Source: Paracoccus shanxieyensis
GTDB lineage: Bacteria; Pseudomonadota; Alphaproteobacteria; Rhodobacterales; Rhodobacteraceae
DNA: 64,000 nt
NCBI RefSeq assembly: GCF_009711265.1
Contig: NZ_WMII01000010.1
Span: 100,224-164,223, forward strand
Direction: 5' to 3'
Shown here: in pieces, positions 40,182 through 50,603 of the stretch
Numbering within the stretch: the first letter of the stretch is position 1
Layout: the number at the start of each line of letters is the position of its first letter
Notes under the pieces: model-generated
Seen by the model: only the letters and a program-made list of their open reading frames with translations
Databases searched by the model: none
Told to the model about the DNA's origin: nothing
Program-made: the position numbers and the translations under genes

Positions 40182-42425
40182 TTGGCCGAACGCAAGGACA
40201 GCGACTCGCGCAAGCTGCTGGGGCGGCTGCGCGAGACATTGGCAGCACCGGGTGGCGGTCAGGACCGTCTGGACCAGATCACCCATCACATCGCCGATTC
40301 CATGGGAACGCAGGTCTGTTCGATCTATCTGTTCCGCGATCCCGAAACGCTTGAGCTTTGCGCCACCGAAGGGCTGAAACCCGAGGCGGTGCATCAGACC
40401 CGTCTGCGTCTGGGCGAGGGGCTGGTCGGCCGCGTGGCGCGGTCCGGGCGGCATGTGAACACCGCCAACGCCCCGGCCGAGCCCGGTTTCCGCTATATGG
40501 CCGAGACGGGCGAGGAGGTCTATTCCAGCTTTCTGGGCGTACCGATCCAGCGTGTCGGGGAAAAGCTGGGCGTGCTGGTCGTGCAGTCGCGCGACGCCCG
40601 CCAGTTTTCCGAAGACGAGGTTTACGGCCTTGAGGTCGTCGCCATGGTGCTGGCCGAAATGGCCGAGCTGGGCGCCTTTCTCGGCACGCAATCCGACAGC
40701 CTGCCCTCGGCGCATCGCTTCCCGACCGCCTATCGCGGCGCGACCGGGCAAGAGGGCGTGGCCGAGGGCCGCGTCTGGCTGCATGAGCCGCGCGTGGTCG
40801 TCACCAATCCGGTGGGCGAAGATCCCCTGAAGGAAAAGGCCCGGCTGAACGAAGCCGTGGCCATGCTGCGCACCACCGTCGACAGCCTGCTGGCGGCAAC
40901 GGATATGGGGCGTGGCGACGGGGCCGAGGTCATGGAGACCTATCGCATGTTCGCCCATTCCCGCAGCTGGCTGCGCCGGATGGAGGAAACCATAGATCTG
41001 GGCCTGTCCGCCGAGGCTGCGGTGGAAAAGGAACAAAGTCAGGCGCGGGCGCGGCTGGAAAGCGCCGCCGACCCCTATCTGCGGGACCGGCTGCACGATC
41101 TGGACGATCTGTCGAACCGGCTGCTGCGTATCCTGACCGGGCAGGGCAGGGATACCGGGGCCGAGATGCCGGAAAATCCGATCCTGATCGCCCGCAATAT
41201 CGGCCCGGCCGAATTGCTGGATTACGGGCGCAAGCTGAAAGGCGTGGTGCTGGAAGAGGGCTCGGTCGGCAGTCATGCCGCCATCGTCGCCCGCGCGCTG
41301 GCCATTCCTCTGGTGATCCATGCCGAACGCATCACATCCGAGGCGCTGAACGGCGATACGATCCTGGTCGATGGCGATATGGGCATCGTGCATCTGCGCC
41401 CCGAGGAATCCGTCGCCAATGCCTTTCGCGACAAGATGGCCATGCAGGCCGAGGCGCAAAGCCGTTATGCCGGGCTGCGCGATCTGCCCGCCACGGCGAA
41501 ATGCGGCACCACGGTCGCGCTGTATATGAATGCCGGGCTGATGGCCGATCTGCCCAGCCTTGAAAGCTCAGGCGCCGAAGGCGTCGGGCTGTTTCGCACC
41601 GAATTGCAGTTTCTGGCCCGCACCCGCGTGCCGCGCCGGGGCGAGCTTGCCTCGCTGTATTCGCGGGTGCTGGAAAATGCCCATGGCAAGCCGGTGATGT
41701 TTCGGACGCTGGACATCGGGTCGGACAAGGTGCTGCCCTATATGAAGCCGCAGGACGAGCCGAACCCCGCGATGGGCTGGCGTGCGATCCGCGTCGGGTT
41801 GGACAAGCGCGGCGTCCTGCGCATGCAGTTGCAGGCGCTGATCCGCGCCTCGGTCGGGCAGCCGCTTTATGTGATGTTCCCCTTTGTCACCGAGATGCAG
41901 GAATTCGAGGAAGCCCACCGCCTGCTGATGGAGCAGATCGCGCGCGAACAGCGGCTGGGGCACGCCACGCCTTCGGATGTGCGGGTGGGGGCGATGCTGG
42001 AAACGCCGTCGCTGGCATTCGCGCCGAAGAAGTTCTTCGAGATGTGCGATTTCATCTCGGTCGGCGGCAATGACCTGAAGCAGTTCTTCTTTGCCGCCGA
42101 CCGCGAGAATGAGCGCGTGCGGCGGCGCTATGATACGCTGGCGACATCGTTCATCAATCTGCTGGAGCAGATCCTGCAACGCTGCGACGATGCGCGCGTG
42201 CCGGTGTCCTTCTGCGGCGAGGATGCGGGGCGACCCATCGAGGCCGTGACCTTTGCCGCGCTGGGGTTCCGGCGGCTGTCCATGCGCCCGGCCTCGATCG
42301 GGCCGGTGAAGCATCTGATCCGCCGCGTCGATCTGTCCGAACTGAAGCGCGTCATCGACGCGGCCCGCGATGCCGGAGAGGTGAACCTGCGCCGCACCAT
42401 CACCGACTGGCTGGCCCGGCAGTAA
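40182..42425 (+). CDS. ptsP: Phosphoenolpyruvate-protein phosphotransferase of the nitrogen PTS (EI-Ntr)
   Basis: A 747-residue EI-Ntr. It has an N-terminal GAF domain (about residues 20-160), the phospho-His domain with GSVGSHAAIVARALAIPLV, and the PEP-binding barrel with EGVGLFRTELQFL, RTLDIGSDKVLPYM and the catalytic Cys in VSFCGEDAG. It starts the phosphorelay PEP > EI-Ntr > NPr > EIIA-Ntr, which regulates nitrogen, potassium and carbon responses. The start is TTG 40182, with GGAGGATCG directly upstream. A terminator follows. Confidence 0.94.
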   Translation: MAERKDSDSRKLLGRLRETLAAPGGGQDRLDQITHHIADSMGTQVCSIYLFRDPETLELCATEGLKPEAVHQTRLRLGEGLVGRVARSGRHVNTANAPAEPGFRYMAETGEEVYSSFLGVPIQRVGEKLGVLVVQSRDARQFSEDEVYGLEVVAMVLAEMAELGAFLGTQSDSLPSAHRFPTAYRGATGQEGVAEGRVWLHEPRVVVTNPVGEDPLKEKARLNEAVAMLRTTVDSLLAATDMGRGDGAEVMETYRMFAHSRSWLRRMEETIDLGLSAEAAVEKEQSQARARLESAADPYLRDRLHDLDDLSNRLLRILTGQGRDTGAEMPENPILIARNIGPAELLDYGRKLKGVVLEEGSVGSHAAIVARALAIPLVIHAERITSEALNGDTILVDGDMGIVHLRPEESVANAFRDKMAMQAEAQSRYAGLRDLPATAKCGTTVALYMNAGLMADLPSLESSGAEGVGLFRTELQFLARTRVPRRGELASLYSRVLENAHGKPVMFRTLDIGSDKVLPYMKPQDEPNPAMGWRAIRVGLDKRGVLRMQLQALIRASVGQPLYVMFPFVTEMQEFEEAHRLLMEQIAREQRLGHATPSDVRVGAMLETPSLAFAPKKFFEMCDFISVGGNDLKQFFFAADRENERVRRRYDTLATSFINLLEQILQRCDDARVPVSFCGEDAGRPIEAVTFAALGFRRLSMRPASIGPVKHLIRRVDLSELKRVIDAARDAGEVNLRRTITDWLARQ

Positions 42426-42445
42426 GGCCGGGGTCGCCATCACGC

Positions 42446-42473
42446 AAAAGCCGCCCCGAAGGGCGGCTTTTTT
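42446..42473 (+). terminator. Terminator after ptsP
   Basis: GCCGCCC and GGGCGGC around loop CGAA, followed by TTTTTT and preceded by AAAA, so it could also act on transcripts arriving from hutH. Confidence 0.85.
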
Positions 42474-42516
42474 CCAAGTGCATGGCGGCTGTCGCGGACC
42501 TGGCAGACCAGCCCGG

Positions 42517-44010
42517 TCAGAGCGGCGCGTCGCCATTCTGGGCCGCGATCAGACCGGCCATGGTCATGATGTCGCGGTTCAGCGGCCGGTCGTCGGCATA
42601 GAACGGCACCGCCTTGCGCACCCAGTCGTGCAGGCGCTGCAACGGCGCGCCAAGGCTGACGGTCTGCGTGGACAGCTCGGCCGCCTGTGCGGCGCAAAGC
42701 AGTTCGATGGCAAGGATGACGCGCAGATTGGCCACGATGCGCAGCGCCTTTTCGGCGGCGGGCGTGGCATGGGGCAGCACGTCCTCTTGCAGGGCCGAGG
42801 TGATGCCGCCGTCAAGGCTGGCGGGCAAGGACAGGCGGCGGTTTTCGCTGACCAGCGACACGGCGGTGTATTGCGCGATCATGAAGCCCGAGCCTACGCC
42901 GCTTTCCGCAGACAGAAACGCGGGCAGGCCGCTGACCAGCGGATTGACCAGCCGGTCGATGCGCCGTTCCGACGTGGCCGCGATCTGCGCCACCAGAATG
43001 GCAAGCTGGTCCATGGCAAATCCCATGCCCGATCCGACCGCATGGGCCTGGGAATAGACCTGCGGCTGCTCGGTATCGCCGCCGATCAGCGGATTGTCGG
43101 TGGCGCTGCGCAGTTCTTCGTCGATCACCTGCGCGATCTGGGCCAGACCGTCGCGCGCGGCGCCATGGATCTGCGGCACGGCGCGCAGGCTCATCGGATC
43201 CTGCGTGCGGATGATGCCGTCGTGATATTCGGTCCCGGCAACGGCGGCGCGGATGCGGGCCGCCGTGTCGCGCAGCCCTTGGGACTGGCGCAGGGCCATG
43301 CCCTCGGGGTCGAAGATGTTGCTTTGACGGCCCAGAATGCCCTGACAGAACCCCGCCGCCGCATCGGCCCAGTCCAGAAGCCGGACGGCCTCGGCATGGG
43401 CGATGCAGGCAAGCCCGGTGGCGCAGGGCGTGCCGTTCACAAGGCTCAGGCCTTCCTTGGCGCGCAGGACCAGCGGTGTCTGGCCCACGCGGTGCAGGGC
43501 CTCGGTGGCGGGGATGCGGCGGTCACCATCCATCACCTCGCCCGCGCCGATCAGCACAAGGCCGATGGCCGCGGCATGGGTGATATAGCCGACCGAGCCG
43601 CGCGACGGGATGACCGGCAGCAGATCGGCATTCAGCAGCGCCAGCAGGGTGTCGACGACCTCGGGTCTGATGCCGGACCGGCCATGCGCGAAATTGTTGA
43701 TCTGCGCGGCCATGACGGCGCGTGCCTGAACCCGTGACAGGGGATCGCCGACACCGCAGGAATGGCTGAACAGGATGTTATGCGACAGCCGGCTTTGTTC
43801 GTCGGGGCAGACGATCACGTCGCACAGCGCGCCGACGCCGGTATTGATGCCATAGCCCCGGATCTCGCGCTGGATGATCACGTCGACAATGGCGCGCGCC
43901 GTGCGGATGCGGGCCGCTGCCGCCGGCGACAGGGCCAGCGGCGCGCCCTGGGCGACACGCACGATCTGCGCCGCCGAAAGCGGCGCGTCCAGCAGAACGG
44001 TTTCAGGCAT
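42517..44010 (-). CDS. HutH-like aromatic amino acid ammonia-lyase family protein lacking the MIO triad
   Basis: A 497-residue member of the histidase/PAL fold, last gene of the leftward hut operon where hutH is expected. Most family segments are recognisable: YGINTGVGAL (Tyr53), NGTPCATGLA, QDPMSLRAVPQIHG, SENRRLSLPAS and GFMIAQYTAVSL. The expected GSVGASGDLAPLAH is instead GSVGYITHAAA (residues 139-149). The Ala-Ser-Gly that cyclises to the MIO electrophile is therefore absent, and about three residues are missing. Histidine deamination by the known mechanism should not work. It may be a pseudoenzyme or a lyase of different chemistry. The ATG at 44010 overlaps hutV by 8 bases. Confidence 0.85.
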   Translation of the reverse strand: MPETVLLDAPLSAAQIVRVAQGAPLALSPAAAARIRTARAIVDVIIQREIRGYGINTGVGALCDVIVCPDEQSRLSHNILFSHSCGVGDPLSRVQARAVMAAQINNFAHGRSGIRPEVVDTLLALLNADLLPVIPSRGSVGYITHAAAIGLVLIGAGEVMDGDRRIPATEALHRVGQTPLVLRAKEGLSLVNGTPCATGLACIAHAEAVRLLDWADAAAGFCQGILGRQSNIFDPEGMALRQSQGLRDTAARIRAAVAGTEYHDGIIRTQDPMSLRAVPQIHGAARDGLAQIAQVIDEELRSATDNPLIGGDTEQPQVYSQAHAVGSGMGFAMDQLAILVAQIAATSERRIDRLVNPLVSGLPAFLSAESGVGSGFMIAQYTAVSLVSENRRLSLPASLDGGITSALQEDVLPHATPAAEKALRIVANLRVILAIELLCAAQAAELSTQTVSLGAPLQRLHDWVRKAVPFYADDRPLNRDIMTMAGLIAAQNGDAPL

Positions 44011-44824
44011 GAGATCTGCTCCGGCCCTGAACAAAGCGGGCAACATAGTCATTGGCGGGCTGGTTCAGGATCTGGTCCGGCGGCCCGACCTGTACCAGTT
44101 CGCCATCCTTCAGGATCGCGATCTGCGAGCCGATATGCAGAGCCTCGTCCAGATCATGCGTGATGAAGACGATGGTCTTGGCCAGATCGCGTTGCAGCAT
44201 CAGCAGCTGATCCTGCATCTCGGCCCGGATCAGCGGATCCAGCGCGCTGAAGGCTTCGTCCATCAGGATCACATCGGTATCGGCCGCCAGCGCACGGGCC
44301 AGACCGACGCGCTGCTTCATGCCGCCCGAAAGCTGGTCGGGATAGCGGTCCTCATGGCCTGACAGCCCGACGGTGGCGATCCATTTGCGGCCGATGGCTT
44401 CGGCCTCGGCCTTGGGCGTGCCGCGCACCGACTGGCCATAGATCACGTTCTGCATCACCGTGCGGTGCGGCGCCAGCGCGAAGCTTTGAAACACCATGCT
44501 GACGCGATGCGTGCGGAACTTGCGCAAGGCTGCGGGATCCAGCTTCAGCACATCGGTATCGCCAAAGACGATCTCGCCCGCCGTGGGCTCGATCAGGCGG
44601 TTCAGGTGGCGCACGAGCGTCGACTTGCCCGAGCCCGACAGCCCCATGATGACGAAGATTTCGCCCGCCGGGATATCTAGGCTGACATTGTTCAGCCCGA
44701 CGCCGCAGCCGGTCGCGGCAAGGATCTCGGCCTTGCCGATGCCTTGGCGCGCCATCTCCATCGCCTTCTTGGGATTGTCGCCGAAGACCTTGTAGACGTT
44801 TCGGATCTGGATGTTACTGGACAT
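44003..44824 (-). CDS. hutV: Histidine/betaine-type ABC transporter ATP-binding protein
   Basis: A 273-residue ATPase of the quaternary amine/proline (OpuAA/HutV) type: Walker A GLSGSGKSTLVRHLNRL, signature LSGGMKQRVGLARAL, Walker B VILMDEAFSALDPL. It lacks the C-terminal CBS domains of ProV, as in HutV. Its place between HutW and the hut enzymes supports histidine import. It starts 3 bases after hutW. Confidence 0.88.
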   Translation of the reverse strand: MSSNIQIRNVYKVFGDNPKKAMEMARQGIGKAEILAATGCGVGLNNVSLDIPAGEIFVIMGLSGSGKSTLVRHLNRLIEPTAGEIVFGDTDVLKLDPAALRKFRTHRVSMVFQSFALAPHRTVMQNVIYGQSVRGTPKAEAEAIGRKWIATVGLSGHEDRYPDQLSGGMKQRVGLARALAADTDVILMDEAFSALDPLIRAEMQDQLLMLQRDLAKTIVFITHDLDEALHIGSQIAILKDGELVQVGPPDQILNQPANDYVARFVQGRSRSHA

Positions 44825-44827
44825 GTG

Positions 44828-45667
44828 TTATCTCCGCTTGCGGCCGAAGCCCTGCGTGATGCGGTCAAGCACAACCGCCAGAATGACGATGCCCAGCCCG
44901 GCTTCAAGGCCCAGCCCGACATTCAGGGTCTGGATGCCGTTCAGGACGGATTCGCCCAACCCGCGCGCCCCGATCATCGAGGCGACGACGACCATGGACA
45001 GGGCCATCATGATGGTCTGGTTCAGGCCCGCCATGATGGTCGGCATGGCCAAGGGCAGTTCGGTGCCGAACAGGATCTGGCGCGGATTGGCGCCGAATGC
45101 GGTCGCGGCCTCGACCACCTCGCGATCGACCTGACGGATGCCCAGATCGGTCAGGCGGATCAGCGGCGGCACGGCATAGATGATCGTCGCCAGCACCGCA
45201 GGCACCTTGCCCAGACCGAACAGCATCAGCGCCGGGATCAGATAGACAAAGCTGGGCATGGTCTGCATCACGTCCAGCACCGGCATGGTAATGCGGCGGA
45301 ACCAGTCCGATTTGGCCGCAAGCACCCCCACCGGAACCCCGATCACCACCGAGATCAGCGTGGCCATCAGCATCAGCGCCAGCGTCTGCATGGTCTGATC
45401 CCACAGCCCCAGCACGCCCACCGCAAACAGCAGCACGCCCACAAGGATGGTGATCGTCACCTGCCGCGTGCCAAACCATGCCAGCGCCATGAAGACGATG
45501 ATGATCGCCCACCATGGCGCCCCGCGCAGGCCGCTTTCGATGACCAGCAGGACATTCAGGATCGCCGAAGAGATGCTGCGAAAAACCGAGCCGTAATTGG
45601 TGACAAGTGCGGTAACAAACTGGTTGATCGGCTCCTGTATCGAGATACTCAAGCTGTCAGGAAACAC
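44828..45667 (-). CDS. hutW: Histidine/betaine-type ABC transporter permease
   Basis: A 279-residue permease with about six or seven spans and the coupling loop [24 protein letters not shown], read across [12 protein letters not shown] and the [12 protein letters not shown] end. [18 protein letters not shown] is typical of OpuAB/ProW. The start is a GTG at 45667 with AAGGAG 9 bases upstream. In-frame codons further up to 45733 have no ribosome site. Confidence 0.87.
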   Translation of the reverse strand: MFPDSLSISIQEPINQFVTALVTNYGSVFRSISSAILNVLLVIESGLRGAPWWAIIIVFMALAWFGTRQVTITILVGVLLFAVGVLGLWDQTMQTLALMLMATLISVVIGVPVGVLAAKSDWFRRITMPVLDVMQTMPSFVYLIPALMLFGLGKVPAVLATIIYAVPPLIRLTDLGIRQVDREVVEAATAFGANPRQILFGTELPLAMPTIMAGLNQTIMMALSMVVVASMIGARGLGESVLNGIQTLNVGLGLEAGLGIVILAVVLDRITQGFGRKRR

Positions 45668-45736
45668 GTTCCGGCACTCCTTATGCTGGATTGCGAAGAT
45701 GCGGGCGGCCCGTGTCGGGGCCGCCTCTGGCAAGGG

Positions 45737-46765
45737 TTATTGCAGGGCGGCCTGAATCTTGGATTTTGCCTCGGGGCTGACCCATGTGCCCCACAGATCC
45801 GATTTCTCTTTCAGGAAATTCTCGGCGGCGGTCGCGGCATCGGCCTTGTTGTCGACCATATAGGCCAGCGCAAGGTTCAGCTCTTGCAGCGGGAAGCTGG
45901 CTTTATCCAGCACCTCGATGATCTCGGGGGCTTCTTTGGCAAACTCGGCGTTGACGCCATAGGCCACCTCGATGGGCTTCACCTCGCAGACGCCGTCGCG
46001 GTTGCTGCCACCGGCGGCAATCTGGGCGCGGCACTCATCGCTGAATTCCGGCGCATCCAGCCGCACCAGATCATATTTGCCCATGATCGCCGTGGGCGAC
46101 CAGTAATAGAACAGGATCGGCTGCCCCTGCAGATAGGCCGAGGTGATCGCCGCATCCAAGGCCGCCGCGCTGCCGGGACGGAAGTTCACATAGGCGTCCT
46201 GCATGCCGTAATCGGTCAGCTTCTGCGTCGATTCACCTTCGCAGGTCCATCCGAACGGGCAGTTCAGGAAACGGCCTTTCGAGGGTTCCTCGGGGTCGCT
46301 GAACAGCGCGGCGATCTTGGGATCCTTGAGTTGTTCAACGGATGTCAGATCCGGGGCTGCCGCGGTGATATTGCGGGCGGCATCGCCCTTGATGACATAA
46401 GAGGGCACGAAAAAGCCCTCCATCGCGCCCTGAATGGTGTCACCGATATTCAGCACGGTGCCCTGTTCGACCGCCGTTTTCCAGACTTCGCTGCGACCCA
46501 CCCATTCCTCGGCAAAGATCTGGATGTCATTGGTCGAGGTCGCCTGTTCCAGCGTCACCGAATTGCCGGGGATGGTGTCGGTCTTGCAGTCATAGCCGTC
46601 TTTCAGGATCGTCTCGACCACGCGGGTGATGAAATCGCCGCTTTCCCATGGCAGGCCCGCGAATGTGACGGTGTTGCCGTCCGAGCAATACGAGGCATTG
46701 GCCATCGCAGGCAGTCCGACGACGGGAAGGGCGGAAAGGGCAAGTGCGGCCAGATAAGGCTTCAT
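45737..46765 (-). CDS. hutX: Histidine/betaine-type ABC transporter substrate-binding protein
   Basis: A periplasmic OpuAC-type binding protein of 342 residues with signal peptide MKPYLAALALSALPVVGLPAMA. Segments such as GLPWESGDFITRVVE, IFAEEWVGRSEVWK and QPILFYYWSPTAIMGKYDL are typical, with aromatic residues for a cation or imidazole cage. AGGAACCC precedes the ATG at 46765. It lies between hutU and hutW, so histidine or a related compound is the likely ligand. Confidence 0.88.
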   Translation of the reverse strand: MKPYLAALALSALPVVGLPAMANASYCSDGNTVTFAGLPWESGDFITRVVETILKDGYDCKTDTIPGNSVTLEQATSTNDIQIFAEEWVGRSEVWKTAVEQGTVLNIGDTIQGAMEGFFVPSYVIKGDAARNITAAAPDLTSVEQLKDPKIAALFSDPEEPSKGRFLNCPFGWTCEGESTQKLTDYGMQDAYVNFRPGSAAALDAAITSAYLQGQPILFYYWSPTAIMGKYDLVRLDAPEFSDECRAQIAAGGSNRDGVCEVKPIEVAYGVNAEFAKEAPEIIEVLDKASFPLQELNLALAYMVDNKADAATAAENFLKEKSDLWGTWVSPEAKSKIQAALQ

Positions 46766-46805
46766 GGGATGGGTTCCTGTTGGATATCTTGCACAAGGTC
46801 GATGA

Positions 46806-46846
46806 TCGGGCCACGGCGCGCGTTTTCGCGTCTTCTCGTGGCCCGA
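46806..46846 (-). other. Intercistronic stem-loop between hutU and hutX
   Basis: TCGGGCCACG (46806-46815) and CGTGGCCCGA (46837-46846) pair perfectly over 10 bp with a 21-base loop containing a second CGCG...CGCG pairing. It has no T run. It may protect or tune relative amounts of the hutU and transporter mRNA. Confidence 0.5.
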
Positions 46847-46870
46847 CACCAAGAGGGGGCAGCGCCCGGG

Positions 46871-48550
46871 TTACAGAATGCCGGGCAGGTTCAAGCCATG
46901 CTCGCGCGCGCAGTCCAGCGCGATGTCATAGCCTGCATCGGCGTGGCGCATGACGCCGGTGGCGGGGTCGTTCCACAGCACGCGGGCGATGCGGCGGTCG
47001 GCGTCCTCGGACCCGTCGCAGCAGATCACCATGCCGGAATGCTGCGAGAATCCCATGCCGACGCCGCCGCCATGATGCAGCGACACCCAGGTCGCGCCCG
47101 AGGCGGTGTTCAAGAGCGCGTTCAGCAGCGGCCAGTCGGAAACCGCGTCCGAGCCGTCCTGCATCGCCTCGGTTTCCCGGTTGGGCGAGGCGACGCTGCC
47201 GCTGTCCAGATGGTCGCGGCCGATGACAACCGGGGCTTTCAATTCGCCATTGCGGACCATTTCGTTGATGGCAAGGCCCGCGCGATGCCGATCCCCCAGC
47301 CCGATCCACATGATCCGCGCCGGCAGGCCCTGAAAGGCGATGCGTTCCTGCGCCATGTCCAGCCAGTTGTGCAGATGATGGTTGTCGGGGAACAGTTCCT
47401 TCATCTTGGCATCGGTTTTCAGGATGTCTTCCGGGTCGCCCGACAGCGCCGCCCAGCGGAACGGCCCGATGCCGCGGCAGAACAGCGGCCGGATATAGGC
47501 GGGCACGAAGCTCGGAAAGGCAAAGGCGCGCTCAAAGCCCTCTTCCAGCGCCATCTGGCGGATATTGTTGCCGTAATCGACGGTCGGGATGCCCGCATCG
47601 CTGAAGGCGACCATGGCCTCGACCTGCTTGCGCATCGACTTTTTCGCCGCGGCCGCGACGGCCTTGGGTTCGGTCTGCTGACGCGTGCGCCATTCGGCGA
47701 CGGTCCAGCCCTCGGGCAGATAGCCATGCACCGGGTCATGCGCGCTGGTCTGGTCGGTCACGATGTCGGGGCGCAACCCGCCGTCATTCATGCGGCGCAG
47801 GATGTCCGGGAACACCTCGGCGGCATTGCCGATCAGCGCCACGGATTTCGCCTCGCCGGCCTTGGTCCAGCGTTCGATCATCGCCAGCGCCTCGTCAAGG
47901 CTGTGCGTCTTTTCATCGACATAGCGGGTGCGCAGGCGGAAATCGGCGCGGGTCTCGTCGCATTCGACGGCCAGACAGCAGGCCCCGGCCATCACTGCGG
48001 CCAGAGGCTGGGCGCCGCCCATGCCGCCAAGCCCGCCGGTCAGCACCCATTTGCCCTTCAGATCGCCGTTGTAATGCTGGCGCCCGGCCTCGACAAAGGT
48101 TTCATAGGTGCCCTGAACGATGCCCTGCGTGCCGATATAGATCCACGAGCCCGCCGTCATCTGGCCGTACATGGCCAGGCCCTTCTTGTCCAACTCGTTG
48201 AAATGATCCCAGTTCGCCCAATGCGGCACTAGGTTCGAGTTGGCGATCAGTACGCGCGGCGCGTCCTTGTGGGTCTGGAACACGCCAACCGGCTTGCCCG
48301 ATTGCACCATCAGGGTCTGGTCGTCTTCCAGCTTGCGCAAGGCATCGACGATCAGGTCGAAATCCTTCCACGTCCGGGCGGCGCGGCCGATGCCGCCATA
48401 GACCACCAACTCATGCGGGTTTTCGGCCACATCGGGATGCAGGTTGTTCATCAGCATCCGCAAGGGCGCCTCGGTCAGCCAGCTTTTCGCGGTGATCTCG
48501 GTGCCCGTTGCCGGGAAGATGTCGCGGATGTTGTGACGGGGGTTGTCCAT
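46871..48550 (-). CDS. hutU: Urocanate hydratase
   Basis: A 559-residue NAD-dependent urocanase converting urocanate to imidazolonepropionate. The NAD-binding region [18 protein letters not shown], the [20 protein letters not shown] segment and [16 protein letters not shown] are conserved, and [16 protein letters not shown] contains the family cysteine. It follows hutG by 4 bases. Length and motifs are complete. Confidence 0.96.
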   Translation of the reverse strand: MDNPRHNIRDIFPATGTEITAKSWLTEAPLRMLMNNLHPDVAENPHELVVYGGIGRAARTWKDFDLIVDALRKLEDDQTLMVQSGKPVGVFQTHKDAPRVLIANSNLVPHWANWDHFNELDKKGLAMYGQMTAGSWIYIGTQGIVQGTYETFVEAGRQHYNGDLKGKWVLTGGLGGMGGAQPLAAVMAGACCLAVECDETRADFRLRTRYVDEKTHSLDEALAMIERWTKAGEAKSVALIGNAAEVFPDILRRMNDGGLRPDIVTDQTSAHDPVHGYLPEGWTVAEWRTRQQTEPKAVAAAAKKSMRKQVEAMVAFSDAGIPTVDYGNNIRQMALEEGFERAFAFPSFVPAYIRPLFCRGIGPFRWAALSGDPEDILKTDAKMKELFPDNHHLHNWLDMAQERIAFQGLPARIMWIGLGDRHRAGLAINEMVRNGELKAPVVIGRDHLDSGSVASPNRETEAMQDGSDAVSDWPLLNALLNTASGATWVSLHHGGGVGMGFSQHSGMVICCDGSEDADRRIARVLWNDPATGVMRHADAGYDIALDCAREHGLNLPGIL

Positions 48551-48554
48551 GGGT

Positions 48555-49376
48555 TCAAGCCTTCAGTTCGGCGGCAAGCGCCGCGAGTTTCGTCAAAATC
48601 GCTTTCAGCGGCACGCGCAACGCTTCGGCCTTCTGCGCGTCATAGGCAAAGGGCGGGGCTTCGGACGCCAGATGCGTGGATTGCGCCAGTTCCATCTGGA
48701 TGGCGTGGACGCCGTGGTCCGGCTGGCCGTAATGCCGCGTGGTCCAGCCGCCCTTGAATCGGCCATTCAGAACATGGGTCCGGCCCGTCGCGGCTGCGAT
48801 CTCTTGCGTGGCGGCCTCGATGGCCGGCGCGCAAGAGCGCCCGCTGTCGGTGCCGATGTTGAAATCGGGCAGGATGCCGTCAAACAGGAACGGGATATGG
48901 CTGCGGATCGAGTGGCAATCGTAAAGGATCGCCACGCCGTGCCGGGCGCGCACCCGCGCGATTTCAGCCGCCAGCGCCGCGTGATAGGGCGCGTGGAACC
49001 GGGCCTTGCGGTCGGCGATGTCGGCCTCGGTCGGTGCCACGTCCCAGATCGGCTGGCCGTCGAAATCGGTCAGCGGCACAAGGCCCGTGGTGTTCTGGCC
49101 GGGATACAGGCTCGCATCGTCGGGGCCGCGATTGGCGTCGATGACATAGCGGTGAAACGTCGCCCGCACCGTGGTCACGCCGGGCAGCAGCCCGTCATAC
49201 AGCCGCTCGATATGCCAGTCGGTATCGGCCAGCACCCGACCCCGCGCGTTCAGCGCCGCGCGGATGTCTTCGGGCAGAAACGTCCCGGTATGCGGCAGGC
49301 CAAGGATGACGGGACTATCGCCTTGGACGACCTCGACGGGCGCGGGATCCGAGGTTTCAGGGTTCAGGTCAGACAA
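48555..49376 (-). CDS. hutG: N-formylglutamate deformylase
   Basis: A 273-residue metal hydrolase of the N-formylglutamate amidohydrolase family. Visible segments are [38 protein letters not shown] and [17 protein letters not shown]. It releases formate from formylglutamate, the product of HutF. The chosen start is TTG 49376, preceded by GGAGGCGATC. An ATG at 49400 would reach deeper into hutI. It overlaps the hutI end by 8 bases. Confidence 0.9.
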   Translation of the reverse strand: MSDLNPETSDPAPVEVVQGDSPVILGLPHTGTFLPEDIRAALNARGRVLADTDWHIERLYDGLLPGVTTVRATFHRYVIDANRGPDDASLYPGQNTTGLVPLTDFDGQPIWDVAPTEADIADRKARFHAPYHAALAAEIARVRARHGVAILYDCHSIRSHIPFLFDGILPDFNIGTDSGRSCAPAIEAATQEIAAATGRTHVLNGRFKGGWTTRHYGQPDHGVHAIQMELAQSTHLASEAPPFAYDAQKAEALRVPLKAILTKLAALAAELKA

Positions 49377-50571
49377 GATCGCCTCCGAAGATGCGGGCAT
49401 GAAGCGGGTTGAAGCCGATGCGATAGGTCAGCTCGGCCGGGTGATCGACATTCCATATCGCCAGATCGGCGCGCTGCCCGGCGGCCAAGGTGCCGCGATC
49501 CGACAGACCCAGTGCGCGCGCGGCATGGGCGGTGACGCCCGCCAGACATTCCGCAGGCGTCATGCGGAACAGGGTCGCCCCCATGTTCATCGTCAGCAAA
49601 AGCGAGGTCAGCGGCGATGTGCCCGGATTGCTGTCGGTCGCCAGCGCCAAGGGCACGCCCGCGTCGCGCAGCGCCTGAACCGGCGGCAATCTGGTTTCGC
49701 GCAGCGTGTAAAACGCGCCCGGCAGCAGCACCGCGACCGTGCCCGCCGCAGCCATGGCGTCGATGCCGTCCTGCCCCAGCCATTCCAGATGGTCCGCCGA
49801 AATCGCGCCGCGCCCGGCCGCCATCGCCGCGCCGTGCAGGTCTGACAGCTGTTCGGCATGCAGCTTGACCGGCAGCCCCAAGGCGTGGGCGTGATCAAAG
49901 ATCGCCGCCATCTCGTCGCGGCTGAAGGCGATGCCTTCGCAAAAGCCGTCCACCGCGTCGATCAGCCCTTCGGCATGGGCAGCGTCCATGCCTGCGATCA
50001 CCACATCGCGGATATAGCCCGCGCGGTCGTCCTTGTATTCGGCGGGCAGGGCATGTGCGGCCAACCATGTGGTTTTGATATGGATTGCACGTTTTTCCCC
50101 GATCTGCCGCGCCACCCGCAGCATCTTCATCTCATCCGCGACGGTCAGGCCATAGCCCGATTTGATCTCCAGCGTGGTGGCGCCCTCGGCGATCAGATGG
50201 TCGACGCGGGGCAGGGCGCGGGCCAGCAGTTCCGCGTCATCCGCCGCGCGGGTGGCGTTGACGCTGGACAGGATGCCGCCGCCAGCGCGGGCGATTTCTT
50301 CATACGAGGCGCCTTCCAGCCGCATTTCAAACTCGCGGGCGCGGTCGCCGCCAAAGACGATATGCGTGTGGCAGTCGACCAGACCGGGCGTGACCAGTCG
50401 CCCGCCCAGATCCTGCAAGGCAGCACCCGCATAGTGCTGCGGCAGATCCGCCCGCGCGCCCACCCAGGCGATTCTGTCATCCTGAATCACCAGCGCGCCA
50501 TCCTGGATCAGGGCGTAACCGCCTGATTTTTCGGTCATGGTGGCGATCTGGGCATTCGCAAGAAGCTGCAT
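49369..50571 (-). CDS. hutI: Imidazolonepropionase
   Basis: A 400-residue amidohydrolase opening the imidazolone ring to give N-formimidoylglutamate. Metal ligands appear in [13 protein letters not shown] and [12 protein letters not shown], and ISADHLEWL and [11 protein letters not shown] complete the site. It heads the leftward hut operon. The intergenic region with the repeated operator-like boxes lies directly upstream. Confidence 0.95.
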   Translation of the reverse strand: MQLLANAQIATMTEKSGGYALIQDGALVIQDDRIAWVGARADLPQHYAGAALQDLGGRLVTPGLVDCHTHIVFGGDRAREFEMRLEGASYEEIARAGGGILSSVNATRAADDAELLARALPRVDHLIAEGATTLEIKSGYGLTVADEMKMLRVARQIGEKRAIHIKTTWLAAHALPAEYKDDRAGYIRDVVIAGMDAAHAEGLIDAVDGFCEGIAFSRDEMAAIFDHAHALGLPVKLHAEQLSDLHGAAMAAGRGAISADHLEWLGQDGIDAMAAAGTVAVLLPGAFYTLRETRLPPVQALRDAGVPLALATDSNPGTSPLTSLLLTMNMGATLFRMTPAECLAGVTAHAARALGLSDRGTLAAGQRADLAIWNVDHPAELTYRIGFNPLHARIFGGDLV

Positions 50572-50603
50572 CGGCTGTCGTCCCGGATTGATTTCTCATT
50601 CGT

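Noticed and set aside
44744..48232. An 1162-codon plus-strand frame through the hut genes
   Set aside because: Antisense to hutW, hutX, hutU and part of hutV, all of which show full family motifs.
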